Assembly: GCF_000023445.1 (NCBI RefSeq)
Contig: NC_012881.1
Location: 4,171,501-4,235,500 of the forward strand
Origin: Maridesulfovibrio salexigens DSM 2638
Lineage (GTDB): Bacteria > Desulfobacterota > Desulfovibrionia > Desulfovibrionales > Desulfovibrionaceae
Direction: 5' to 3'
Length of the DNA stretch: 64,000 bases
Shown one piece after another: positions 18,132-26,196 of this stretch; position 1 is the first letter of the stretch, and every line of letters starts with the position of its first letter. The notes beneath the pieces were generated by a model that had not been told where the DNA came from, did no database searches, and was given only the letters and a program-made list of their open reading frames with translations. The position numbers and the translations under genes are program-made.

Positions 18132-18692
18132 TTACAGATCGTCGACGCGGTAGATGTAATCGTTTGCCAGTTCGCTTGCGCGCTTCAGGGCGCTATACAT
18201 GCGGGCGTTTTCAAGAGCGAGACCGGAAAGGTCGGCAACGCACTTGAGGAAGTCCAGTTCTTCTTCGGAAAATTCGCGGAGCTCAGCGGAGTATACGCGC
18301 AGAACACCGATTACTTTTTCACCGCGTGCGGTAAGGGGAAGAACTACGAGAGAGCAGAGACCTTCTTTTGCTGCTTCTTCAGGATACTGGAAGCGATCAT
18401 CTTTTCTTACGTCAGCGATGGATACGATTTTACCATCAAGAACTTCCTGGTCCAGACGGCTCTTGGAAACCTCAACAGGACCTTTCTTTTCGTAACGTTC
18501 GCTCAGACCGTAGGATGCGTCTGCCAACAGAGTTTCACCCTTGCGATCAAGAAGTCTGATAAAACAACCTTTCAGTTCCATTTCAGTTGCCACTTTCTCG
18601 GCAATGCTGTGAAGAACTTTTTCCGGCTCCAGACTGGAGTTAACAGCTCTGGTGATTTCGAAAATTGCTTTGTAGAGTCTGGTTACACCCAT
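18132..18692 (-). CDS. GAF-domain protein upstream of gap
   Basis: A 186-residue soluble protein consisting of one GAF domain (about 20-165: FIRLLDRKGETLLADASYG ... VVLPLTARGEKVIGVLRVYS) framed by helices; no kinase, cyclase or DNA-binding output is present. The GAF ligand pocket cannot be assigned. The weak AGG site and the 25-base gap place it first in an operon with gap, so it may sense a metabolite or redox state linked to glycolysis or bind GAPDH. Confidence 0.85.
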   Translation of the reverse strand: MGVTRLYKAIFEITRAVNSSLEPEKVLHSIAEKVATEMELKGCFIRLLDRKGETLLADASYGLSERYEKKGPVEVSKSRLDQEVLDGKIVSIADVRKDDRFQYPEEAAKEGLCSLVVLPLTARGEKVIGVLRVYSAELREFSEEELDFLKCVADLSGLALENARMYSALKRASELANDYIYRVDDL

Positions 18693-19163
18693 TTCTCATA
18701 CCTGCCTTGTTTATGTTTAACCGAAAGGGCCGCTTAAAGGGCGGACCTGCGTATCAAGTTCTTGGTTAATTGCTTTCTAACAGATTTGAAATCATTTTGC
18801 ATGCAAAAAATGACCACTTTCTAACATTTTTATGTTTTGTGTTCCTAAATGTTTTTCGTTTATGAAAATTTTGTTCGCTTTTGGCTAGCATAATAAAGTA
18901 TATATTATTTATAAACTAAATAAACTAAAACTTACTGAAAGCATTGCAGATAAAAGATCTTACTTCAAGAACACAAAAATAATATATTTAATAAAAAAGA
19001 TCCGGGGCTGGGAAAATACATGATTGGGAAAAGTTCGATTTAGAAATTTTAGCACGCACCCGGAGAAGAGGCTGGCTCAATAATATCAGAATATACCCTG
19101 ACAGCAACCTATTAAGTTACAAACAAGGCACAATAAAAAGAAGAGCGGAATAATGAAGACGAA
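18693..19163. other. 471-base AT-rich intergenic region
   Basis: No gene is visible. It must contain the promoter of the GAF-gap operon. It holds the 14-base palindrome TTTTGCATGCAAAA at 18795-18808 and several TATA-rich stretches (18895-18930). Downstream of the iron-sulfur gene (19164) no clear terminator is seen on the minus strand. Confidence 0.6.
18795..18808. promoter_or_regulatory. GCATGC palindrome upstream of GAF-gap
   Basis: TTTTGCATGCAAAA is a perfect palindrome about 100 bases upstream of the GAF gene start. Related cores occur at 50-60 and 9185-9196, both intergenic. Possible operator; no protein assigned. Confidence 0.35.
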
Positions 19164-20450
19164 TTAGGAAGTGGCTTTACGTAAAGCACTTAGAAAACGG
19201 GAGCGCAGGGTATCGCCCATCAATCCCTTTTTAACCGGGGAAAGCTTCAGAAAGCCACCCAGAAGCGAGCGCATAAAGTCCTCGCTACGGCTGTTTGGAT
19301 TATCAAAGATAAGGTTTTGTAGAGTGCCGCGTTCAAGCGATTGCAGAATGACCCGCTCAAAACTGTCTTCGGGATGGATAACACGTTGTTCGCGCTTATC
19401 CATCTGTAAAGCACCGGTGGGACATTTAAGCGCGCAGACACCGCATCCGAGGCAAATGTTCTTATTGATTTCAGCAAAACGGCGCGGCTTTTCAGCTCCG
19501 GGGACATTTTCCTTATGCATGGTGATAGCATCAATGGGGCAGGCACGTGCGCATTTTCCGCAACCATTGCAATCAGCAAGCTCAATCCCGGCAATAAAGG
19601 TGGAGGAAACCACAATGCCCGGATAACCTGAATACTTGATCCCGTTCATCAGGTTACAGCAGCATCCGCAGCAATGGCAGAAGAATCCGGCATTCTCACG
19701 AACATTATCAGTGGTCAGGGTGAAACCCATTTCCCGTGAACGAGCCATAATGTCGTCCATTTCAGAACGGGAAATCTCACGGGCAAAATCATTACGGATC
19801 AGAAAATCCGCTGCCTCGCCCATAGAAGTGCAGGTTTCGAGGTCGATGCCGCACTTCTGCTCACCAAGGTGCATCTTCTCGTGGCGGCAGGAACAAAGGC
19901 TGACCGCAAAGCGGTCCTGCTCCGCGACCATCGCGGAAGCTTTTTCATAATCGAGCACTTCCACATGATCCACATTGCGGATAGTGCCTTCATGAGGCAG
20001 GGCACGCATGATGGAAATCTGCTCATCATTACCGAAGTTGGCTTCAAAAAAAGACTTGTCACCGAACATATAATTGCTGAACAGCTCTGCCCATTTAGCG
20101 GAATCAAGCTCACCCTTAGTACGCATCATGGTGAATTCAAAAAAGCCGATCACAAAGGGGCTGATCATATATAGATAACGATCCTTCTCCCAGAGATCGC
20201 AGACCAGACCTTTGTGACACATGGATTCGAGCATGGGACGCAATGAACGCTCGTCAATACCTGCCAGTTTTGAAATCCGCTCAAGAGAAGAGGGGCGGTA
20301 AGGCATGCGCACAATAAGCTCCGCTTCCGCAGGAGAATAAAGAGCCTTAAGCATTTCACGCATGGAATCGGACCACGGCATACGCACGGTGGTTCCGTCC
20401 ACTTTGTCACCCAACTGACGATAGATATCTTTTCCGATGATGTGTCCCAT
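19164..20450 (-). CDS. cysteine-rich iron-sulfur protein with two ferredoxin motifs
   Basis: A 428-residue protein. The N-terminus (about 30-95) looks like a winged-helix fold (SSLERISKLAGIDERSLRPMLESM). The middle has CSCRH and the dense cluster CHCCGCCC. The last third has two 4Fe-4S ferredoxin motifs: CNGCGKCARACP and CLGCGVCALKCP. Similar proteins occur widely in anaerobic deltaproteobacteria, without a defined role. It could be an electron-transfer or redox-sensing protein. Only a weak ribosome site precedes the start, so the N-terminus is less certain. Confidence 0.83.
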   Translation of the reverse strand: MGHIIGKDIYRQLGDKVDGTTVRMPWSDSMREMLKALYSPAEAELIVRMPYRPSSLERISKLAGIDERSLRPMLESMCHKGLVCDLWEKDRYLYMISPFVIGFFEFTMMRTKGELDSAKWAELFSNYMFGDKSFFEANFGNDEQISIMRALPHEGTIRNVDHVEVLDYEKASAMVAEQDRFAVSLCSCRHEKMHLGEQKCGIDLETCTSMGEAADFLIRNDFAREISRSEMDDIMARSREMGFTLTTDNVRENAGFFCHCCGCCCNLMNGIKYSGYPGIVVSSTFIAGIELADCNGCGKCARACPIDAITMHKENVPGAEKPRRFAEINKNICLGCGVCALKCPTGALQMDKREQRVIHPEDSFERVILQSLERGTLQNLIFDNPNSRSEDFMRSLLGGFLKLSPVKKGLMGDTLRSRFLSALRKATS

Positions 20451-20493
20451 GAAATGGGACTACAATTGCTAAGAAAAATTGGCAAGAAATGAG

Positions 20494-21966
20494 TTAGCTA
20501 ACATCATACCCAATTTGTTTTATGGATTTGATCACTTCCTCGTGGGGAATCTGTTTCCCTTTAGCCAGTTCATCCAATCCTTCTTGGATAGCCTCTTTGA
20601 AAGAATCCCTGCCATCCAGAATCACCTTCAAAATCCCAAGCCCCTTCCTTAACTGCTCAATATCCTTGGGCCCACTCAAAGAGAGCCTGATATTGGCCGG
20701 GACGGGCCCGCCGCCCACAGCAAATTTTTCAGCTCCAAAGATATTCAATCCCGCTTCGCGGGCGCGTTGCTCAACCATATAGCCTTTCCATGGTTCGGGT
20801 AGAGAGAGCCACAGGAAGAACCCAGAAGGATTCACTCCAAGCCCCATGCCATCCAGCAGATCCTCGACCGCTTCAAAACGGCGACGCGCTGCCTGACGCT
20901 TGAGCTTAACAGTAATATCCGCTGTCCCATCGGTAATCCACTGACAAAGGAGTTCTACGTTAAGGGGAGGAGTCATCCATACGGTATTAAGTATAGCGTG
21001 AGCCAACTGTTTAAAACGTTCACCCTGCGCAACCATAAATGCAACCCGCAAACCAACGGCAATTGATTTAGAAACACCGGCAATGAACACGCTCCGTTCC
21101 GGGGCAAATGATGTTATCGGAGGCAGGTCACTTTCCACCGTCAGGGCATAGGCATCATCTTCAATAATGGTCAGATCATGGTTGCAGGCGATCATGGCTA
21201 TCTGCTCCCGCCGCTCAAGGGGCATGCAGGCCGAAGTTGGATTCTGAACTCCGGGCATAAGCGAAACACCATTGATTTTTTCCCGGCGGCAAATTCTGTC
21301 CAGCTGTTCAGGAATCATGCCCTGATCATCCATCGGCACAGGAACCAGCCTGATACCGAGCATATTGGCAAGGGTTTTCATGCCCGGATAAATAAGAGGA
21401 TCTGTAGCTATACGATCCCCTGACCGGAAAAGACTGCTCAAGCAACAATTCAGCGCATGCTGGGCACCAGAACAAACCAACACATTCCCGGCCGTAGTTT
21501 CCAAATGATAACGCTTTGCCCAATCAGCACCGACCTCACGGTGCTCCGGCAATCCCTGCGGATCGGTATAGCGCAGAAAGGCATTCAGATTGCGACGGCG
21601 GGTCAGCCGCTTCATACCATCTTGAATATCCGGGTCCAGATCATAGAAGGTATTAACCATACCCAATTCGATCATTCCCGGAGCGTGCGGCTCAAAGGTC
21701 ACCATTGATGATGACGTGATCGCATCGGAGGCAATGAAGGTCCCCCGCCCCACAGTACCGCAGACGAGCCCTCTTTTTTCAGCCTCGGCATAACCACGGG
21801 TCACCGTGCTCACGTTCATCTTCAGATCATCAGCAAGATCACGATGAGTAGGAAGCTTATCTCCGGGACTGAGTTTTCCGGAATAAACATCCCGTTCAAT
21901 GGCATCAGCCAAACGCTTAAATTTCGGGCGCGAACTTTTTTCGAGTGCAGGTAACCATTTTGTCAT
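20494..21966 (-). CDS. MocR-type PLP-dependent transcription regulator
   Basis: A 490-residue protein: a GntR winged-helix N-terminus (about 15-78, PTHRDLADDLKMNVSTVTRGY) and a fold-type I aminotransferase-like domain. The PLP lysine lies in AGVSKSIAVGLR and the NPTSACMP motif precedes it. MocR proteins sense PLP-amino acid adducts and regulate divergent genes. The divergent neighbour is a LysE/RhtB-type exporter, its probable target. No clear ribosome site. Three TGxATACAATxx direct repeats start at its own start codon. Confidence 0.92.
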   Translation of the reverse strand: MTKWLPALEKSSRPKFKRLADAIERDVYSGKLSPGDKLPTHRDLADDLKMNVSTVTRGYAEAEKRGLVCGTVGRGTFIASDAITSSSMVTFEPHAPGMIELGMVNTFYDLDPDIQDGMKRLTRRRNLNAFLRYTDPQGLPEHREVGADWAKRYHLETTAGNVLVCSGAQHALNCCLSSLFRSGDRIATDPLIYPGMKTLANMLGIRLVPVPMDDQGMIPEQLDRICRREKINGVSLMPGVQNPTSACMPLERREQIAMIACNHDLTIIEDDAYALTVESDLPPITSFAPERSVFIAGVSKSIAVGLRVAFMVAQGERFKQLAHAILNTVWMTPPLNVELLCQWITDGTADITVKLKRQAARRRFEAVEDLLDGMGLGVNPSGFFLWLSLPEPWKGYMVEQRAREAGLNIFGAEKFAVGGGPVPANIRLSLSGPKDIEQLRKGLGILKVILDGRDSFKEAIQEGLDELAKGKQIPHEEVIKSIKQIGYDVS

Positions 21967-22019
21967 GCAGACAATGTTTCATTTGACTGCATACAATGTC
22001 AAGCATATGAATACAATTA
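21966..22019. promoter_or_regulatory. direct-repeat operator candidate for MocR regulator
   Basis: TGCAGACAATGT (21966-21977), TGCATACAATGT (21988-21999) and TGAATACAATTA (22008-22019) are spaced 22 and 20 bases apart, i.e. two helical turns, in the divergent mocR/exporter region. Direct repeats on one DNA face are the usual binding pattern of MocR dimers. Confidence 0.55.
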
Positions 22020-22142
22020 AGCAGCAACAAGCACACAATCATCCCAAGCTGCTTACAAACCACGTCCAGTGGTCCCCTTGTAGGGCGTTGTCCGGACAAC
22101 GCCCAACCATCTCAAAATTAACCCCAGTTAACCATACGAAGA

Positions 22143-22210
22143 CGCGAAGCGTAATAAAAGGTTTTGGGATTCTTAAACCCTTTTGCAAAAAAGTTTAAGC
22201 CGCCGGAGGC
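22143..22210 (+). repeat. dispersed intergenic palindromic repeat, copy A
   Basis: GCGAAGC start, AT-rich spacer, a hairpin with arms CTTAAAC/GTTTAAG, then the core GCCGCCGGAGGC. The GGAGG of the core lies 7 bases before the ATG of the LysE-type gene (22217) and must be its ribosome-binding site. Confidence 0.75.
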
Positions 22211-22216
22211 AAAAAA

Positions 22217-22807
22217 ATGCAAGAAAATTTCTGGGCTTTCCTAATATTTGTCATTGTCATGACCGGTACACCGGGACCGGGCAACATCGCATCCATGGCC
22301 CTTGGCCAAGCCGTAGGTTTCAAACGTTCAATTCCATTTCTATCGGGCGTGATCATCGGCGGCATGACTATGGATATACTGGCTGCGATAGGTCTGGCAG
22401 AACTTTTTCTGGCTTACCCGCAGGTATCCGCTGTTCTCAAGGTCGGAGGTCTTGTCTATATCCTATACCTCGCTTGGAAGGTACTGAACATGCAGGCTAA
22501 TTCTTCCAATGAACCTAAAGCATTTAAATTTGTTGAAGGGCTGGCCCTGCACCCACTTAACCCGAAACACTACGCAATGACAGTCGCGGCCTTTGCCCAA
22601 TTTGCCGATCCAAGCGCAAACCGCTTCACTGAAATCCTCATATTTGTAGGCACCTTTACCTGTGGAGCCGCTTTCTTTCACTCCTTGTGGTGCTTTGCAG
22701 GTGAATCTTTCATCAAAATGCTGCGCTCTCCCCTCGTGCGTCATACGGTTAATATTTCCATGGTCGTACTCATGGTTGGAGCCACGGCCTATGCACTTTA
22801 CCAATAA
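22217..22807 (+). CDS. LysE/RhtB-family amino-acid exporter
   Basis: A 196-residue inner-membrane protein with about six hydrophobic segments and the family opening FVIVMTGTPGPGNIASMALGQAVG. These proteins export amino acids or related metabolites. It is divergent from a MocR regulator that probably controls it. Its ribosome site comes from a dispersed repeat element. The substrate is unknown. Confidence 0.9.
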   Translation: MQENFWAFLIFVIVMTGTPGPGNIASMALGQAVGFKRSIPFLSGVIIGGMTMDILAAIGLAELFLAYPQVSAVLKVGGLVYILYLAWKVLNMQANSSNEPKAFKFVEGLALHPLNPKHYAMTVAAFAQFADPSANRFTEILIFVGTFTCGAAFFHSLWCFAGESFIKMLRSPLVRHTVNISMVVLMVGATAYALYQ

Positions 22808-22910
22808 CAACTAAGACAAAAGCCATATTTACGGACTGTTCTTCCCTGTGGTAATTACGTCCAATACTCAAATTTACTGTAACCAACTTCATTAATGAGG
22901 ATTAAATATT

Positions 22911-23789
22911 ATGAGCATGAAAATCGGATGGATCGGAACAGGTGTCATGGGCGGTTCCATGTGCATGCACCTGATGAAAGCAGGCAATGAGGCATTTGTA
23001 TACAACCGCACCAAGTCCAAAGCTGACAAGCTGCTGGCCGAAGGAGCAACATGGTGCGCTTCCCCGGCGGAAGTTGCGAAAAAAGCCGACATTATCTTTA
23101 CCATCGTAGGCTACCCCACTGACGTGGAACAGACCATTCTTGGTGAGAACGGCGTACTTGCCAACGCAGATTCCGGAAAGATCATTGTAGATATGACCAC
23201 TTCCGAACCTGCACTGGCTAAACGCATTGCCGAAGAAGCGACCGCTAAAGGCGTAGGTTCACTTGATGCCCCGGTTTCCGGCGGCGACCTTGGCGCACGC
23301 AATGCAACTCTGGCGATCATGGTCGGCGGGGAAAAGAAAATTTTTGATGAGGTGATGCCCCTGTTTGATGTAATGGGCAACAACATTCAGCTTATGGGTA
23401 AAGCAGGCGCCGGTCAGCACACCAAGATGTGCAACCAGATTCTCATCGCCGGAACCATGATCGGAACAGTGGAATCACTACTCTATGCATACAAAGCGGG
23501 CATGGATCTCAACGAAGTAATTGATGTGATCGGCTCCGGTGCAGCCGGGTCATGGTCCATCAACAACCTTGGCCGCCGCATTGCGGATGATGATTTCAAC
23601 CCCGGATTCTTTATCAAGCACTTTGTAAAAGACATGGGTATAGCCCTTGATGAAGCCAAACGCATGAACCTTTCCCTGCCCGGACTGGCGCTGGTTAACC
23701 AGTTCTACATCTCAGCCATGGCACTGGGTTATGAGGAGCTAGGAACTCAGGCTTTGTATAAGGTTCTGGAAAAGATGAATGGAAAGTAG
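22911..23789 (+). CDS. NAD(P)-dependent beta-hydroxyacid dehydrogenase
   Basis: A 292-residue enzyme of the 3-hydroxyisobutyrate dehydrogenase family. Features: N-terminal dinucleotide fold WIGTGVMGGSM, substrate loop DAPVSGGDLGA (about 118-128), and catalytic lysine in GAGQHTKMCNQ (about 165-175). NRTKSK after beta-2 suggests NADP preference. It could act on glyoxylate/succinic semialdehyde-type substrates (GLYR group) as well as hydroxyisobutyrate. GAGG lies 11 bases before the ATG. It is followed by a terminator. Confidence 0.93.
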   Translation: MSMKIGWIGTGVMGGSMCMHLMKAGNEAFVYNRTKSKADKLLAEGATWCASPAEVAKKADIIFTIVGYPTDVEQTILGENGVLANADSGKIIVDMTTSEPALAKRIAEEATAKGVGSLDAPVSGGDLGARNATLAIMVGGEKKIFDEVMPLFDVMGNNIQLMGKAGAGQHTKMCNQILIAGTMIGTVESLLYAYKAGMDLNEVIDVIGSGAAGSWSINNLGRRIADDDFNPGFFIKHFVKDMGIALDEAKRMNLSLPGLALVNQFYISAMALGYEELGTQALYKVLEKMNGK

Positions 23790-23807
23790 TCAAAACAAAT
23801 AATCAGC

Positions 23808-23846
23808 AAAAGGGCTTCTGAGCAAATACGTTCGGAAGCCCTTTCT
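23808..23846 (+). terminator. terminator after hydroxyacid dehydrogenase
   Basis: AAAGGGCTTC and GAAGCCCTTT form the outer stem around a partly paired 17-base loop, followed by CTGCTTTT. Confidence 0.85.
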
Positions 23847-23920
23847 GCTTTTGTAGACTTACGGAATATTAATCTTTATATTTAAAGCAACTTATTCACG
23901 ACCAACAATCAGAGAAAACA

Positions 23921-24934
23921 ATGGCTGAAAAAATATCACTCACACAATCCAGCATAGATAGACAAAACATACTTAACAATCCATTCGCCATTGAAAAACT
24001 GCAAGAAACTATAGGTCTCGTCGGCTTTCAATGGAAAGGCAAACCAGTCTTTCTCAAGCAGCAAGTTGCTATTTTTCTGGAAGTGGATGTCCGAACTATC
24101 GAAAGATATCTTTCCACCCATGGTGAAGAACTTGAAAAGAATGGGTACACACTCCTAAGAGGAAAAGACCTCAAAGATTTCAAAGAATTATCTAAACAGA
24201 CCGACATCAATGTCGGTCACAAAGCTCAACGCATTGGAATATTTAACTTTAAATCAGTACTTAACTTGGCAATGCTCCTGAGCGAGAGCGAAAAAGCAAA
24301 AGAAATCAGAAGTAGAATATTAAGCATTGTCATTGACACGATAGCCCATAAATCAGGTGGACGAACCAAATATATCAACCAAAGAGATGAAGACTATCTC
24401 CCAGCAGCATTTCAAGAAGAAAACTATCGTAAAGAATTCACTGCTGCAGTAAATAGGTATATCGATGCCCCCAATTGGAAATATGGAAAATATACAAACC
24501 TAGTGTACGAAAGTATCTTCAAAGAAAATGCTACGGAATATAAAAAAATACTGAACCTAGCTGCCAAAGAAAGGGTACGATCCACCATGTATGCCGAAGT
24601 GCTTGACCTTGTAGCAAGCTTTGAAGCAGGACTGGCCGAGGAACTGGAAAATAAGGCCAGAGTTTTAGGACGCCAATTATCAATTCAGGAAGCCAACACA
24701 ATATTTAGTGACTTTGCAAAACAACGTGCTTTTAAACCACTGATTACTAAAGCGCGATCTAAAATGGCTAGCAGAGACCTCTGCTTTAGAGATGCATTAC
24801 ACTCAAAGCTTGAAGCCTACATTCAGAGCGTCCCTGAAAGTGATTTTGAACGTTTCTTAGGAGAAAAGAGTAAAGACCTTAAAGAGCGTATTGATGAAAA
24901 CATCGCTGTGTTCAAAAGACTCAAGGATAAGTAG
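23921..24934 (+). CDS. large DNA-binding-like protein paired with Doc toxin (putative antitoxin)
   Basis: A 337-residue protein without membrane segments. Residues ~40-95 (KPVFLKQQVAIFLEVDVRTIERYLSTH) look like a helix-turn-helix related to RhuM/KilA-N/ORF6N-type phage and island proteins. The rest is helical and charged. It is AT-richer than its neighbours, suggesting transfer. The stop is 2 bases from the start of a Doc-family gene, a toxin-antitoxin arrangement, but the usual Doc antitoxin Phd is only ~70 residues, so this would be an unusual partner. The antitoxin role is inference; a helper or separate regulator is possible. Confidence 0.7.
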   Translation: MAEKISLTQSSIDRQNILNNPFAIEKLQETIGLVGFQWKGKPVFLKQQVAIFLEVDVRTIERYLSTHGEELEKNGYTLLRGKDLKDFKELSKQTDINVGHKAQRIGIFNFKSVLNLAMLLSESEKAKEIRSRILSIVIDTIAHKSGGRTKYINQRDEDYLPAAFQEENYRKEFTAAVNRYIDAPNWKYGKYTNLVYESIFKENATEYKKILNLAAKERVRSTMYAEVLDLVASFEAGLAEELENKARVLGRQLSIQEANTIFSDFAKQRAFKPLITKARSKMASRDLCFRDALHSKLEAYIQSVPESDFERFLGEKSKDLKERIDENIAVFKRLKDK

Positions 24935-24936
24935 AC

Positions 24937-25365
24937 ATGAAGGTCTTCTACATTGACTTAGCCCATGCTGTTGAAGTTCACGACTATATAATCTCCGAAT
25001 CTGGAGGAACTCATGGGGTTCTCAATTCCGGCAGCCTAGAGAGTGTCCTTGAACTCATTAAAAATGACTCATATTATCCAGATTTTTTGGATAAAATTGC
25101 TCATCTCTGTTTTGCAATCAACAAGAACCACGCTTTTAACGATGGCAATAAAAGAACATCCATCGCATTAGGAGCCTTTTTTCTCTCTTTAAATGGCTAT
25201 GACTACTGTGTTTCTTCATTTATTCGAGAAATGGAGAACTATGCTGTCTGGATAGCTGAGAATAAAATACACAAAGAATTACTACGCAATGTGATCGAAG
25301 ACATTACTATGGGCGAATTCAGAGAAGAGACTCATATAGCTGTTATGAACGCATTATCGAAATAG
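24937..25365 (+). CDS. Doc-family toxin (Fic fold)
   Basis: A 142-residue protein with the Doc active-site motif HAFNDGNKRTS (65-75): catalytic histidine, phosphate-binding Asp and NKR. Doc of phage P1 phosphorylates EF-Tu and halts translation; some relatives AMPylate targets. The N-terminal helices and length fit the family (~125-145). AAGGA precedes the ATG by 10 bases inside the end of the upstream gene, so the two are coupled. The active motif is intact, so a functional toxin is expected. Confidence 0.88.
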   Translation: MKVFYIDLAHAVEVHDYIISESGGTHGVLNSGSLESVLELIKNDSYYPDFLDKIAHLCFAINKNHAFNDGNKRTSIALGAFFLSLNGYDYCVSSFIREMENYAVWIAENKIHKELLRNVIEDITMGEFREETHIAVMNALSK

Positions 25366-25400
25366 AATTGCCAACATTTGTTTTAATTCACAAATAATTG

Positions 25401-25429
25401 TTGACTTCGTTTTACGATCTGCGTAGAAA
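25401..25429 (+). promoter_or_regulatory. sigma70-type promoter of tRNA-Phe copy 1
   Basis: TTGACT (-35), 17-base spacer, TAGAAA (-10), ending 13 bases before the mature tRNA 5' end. Confidence 0.65.
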
Positions 25430-25442
25430 CGATTTCTCCGGC

Positions 25443-25518
25443 GCCGAGGTAGCTCAGTCGGTAGAGCAGGGGACTGAAAATCCCCGTGTCGGCAGTTCAA
25501 TTCTGTCCCTCGGCACCA
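25443..25518 (+). tRNA. tRNA-Phe (GAA), copy 1
   Basis: A 76-base gene with acceptor stem GCCGAGG/CCTCGGC, discriminator A and encoded CCA. The anticodon loop CTGAAAA carries GAA. The T arm is GGCAG TTCAATT CTGTC (one G-U type pair). Copy 2 on the opposite strand at 28070-28145 is identical over all 76 bases. Confidence 0.97.
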
Positions 25519-25530
25519 CCTGCCTAGAAT

Positions 25531-25567
25531 AGCCGTTACAACTAAGTTGTAACGGCTTTTTCGTTTT
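25531..25567 (+). terminator. terminator of tRNA-Phe copy 1
   Basis: AGCCGTTACAAC/GTTGTAACGGCT stem, TAA loop, then TTTTCGTTTTT. The flanks TAGAATAGCC and GGCTTTTTCGTTTT are shared with the terminator of copy 2 although the stems differ. Confidence 0.95.
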
Positions 25568-25591
25568 TAAAGCACTTTCTAAACAATCTGA

Positions 25592-26071
25592 CTACTCAGG
25601 ATAATTAAGATTATCTAAACCAATCCCATCCAGCACTTCCGCGTAATATTTCGCGGCTTCAGTTTTTGCTAAAGACAAATCCATCAAAGTATAATTTCCG
25701 CATTCCACAGCAGAAGCACCGGGAACATCGCCTTCAAAATCAGCAGCGAACTTGAACAGTTCCCGAATCAAACTCACAACATCCTTTGAATCATATTTAC
25801 CATTAAGCAGCAGATAGAATCCGGTCAGACAACCCATCGGGCCGAAGTAGATAATCTTATCACCATACTCAGAGTGGTTACGCAGGAAAGTAGCCCCGAT
25901 ATGCTCAAGGGTGTGTGCTGCCGCAGAATCAAGGGCGGCTTCGTTGTTGGGCTCTTTAACGCGCAGATCAAAAGTGGTGACATTTTCAGCACCGATCTGA
26001 TCACGGCGGGAGACATAAATCCCGCGCTTCAACTTAGTATGATCTATCTTAAAACTTTCTATTTTATTCAT
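25592..26071 (-). CDS. luxS: S-ribosylhomocysteine lyase
   Basis: A 159-residue metalloenzyme that splits S-ribosylhomocysteine into homocysteine and DPD, the precursor of autoinducer-2. The metal motif HTLEH (H53, E56 general base, H57), catalytic C81 in PMGCLTGFY and metal ligand C124 in VECGNYT are all present at normal spacing. The start at 26071 is preferred to one 6 codons upstream. It lies downstream of mtnN on the same strand, separated by repeat copy B, and inside the segment bounded by inverted tRNA-Phe genes. Confidence 0.95.
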
Positions 26072-26091
26072 GTACGATCTCTCAAACAAAG

Positions 26092-26196
26092 CAGCGAAGC
26101 TTATTAAAAGTTTTTGAAGAGTCCAGAGAAACTTTTTTCAAAAAGTTTCTCTGGCCGCCGGAGGCAAAATCTATTCACCAAAAGCGCGAAGCGCAT
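26092..26196 (+). repeat. dispersed intergenic palindromic repeat, copy B
   Basis: A full-looking copy: GCGAAGC, ATTAAAAG, a perfect 15-bp hairpin CCAGAGAAACTTTTT (26123-26137) with AAAAAGTTTCTCTGG (26140-26154), the core GCCGCCGGAGGC (26155-26166) and the right end AAAAGCGCGAAGCGCATCA. It fills the gap between mtnN and luxS and may also attenuate readthrough. Confidence 0.75.

Noticed and set aside
17225-18247. Long open frame on the plus strand opposite gap
   Set aside because: It is the shadow of the highly biased gap coding frame; the translation is low-complexity Gly/Thr-rich and resembles nothing, while the minus strand is a clear GAPDH.
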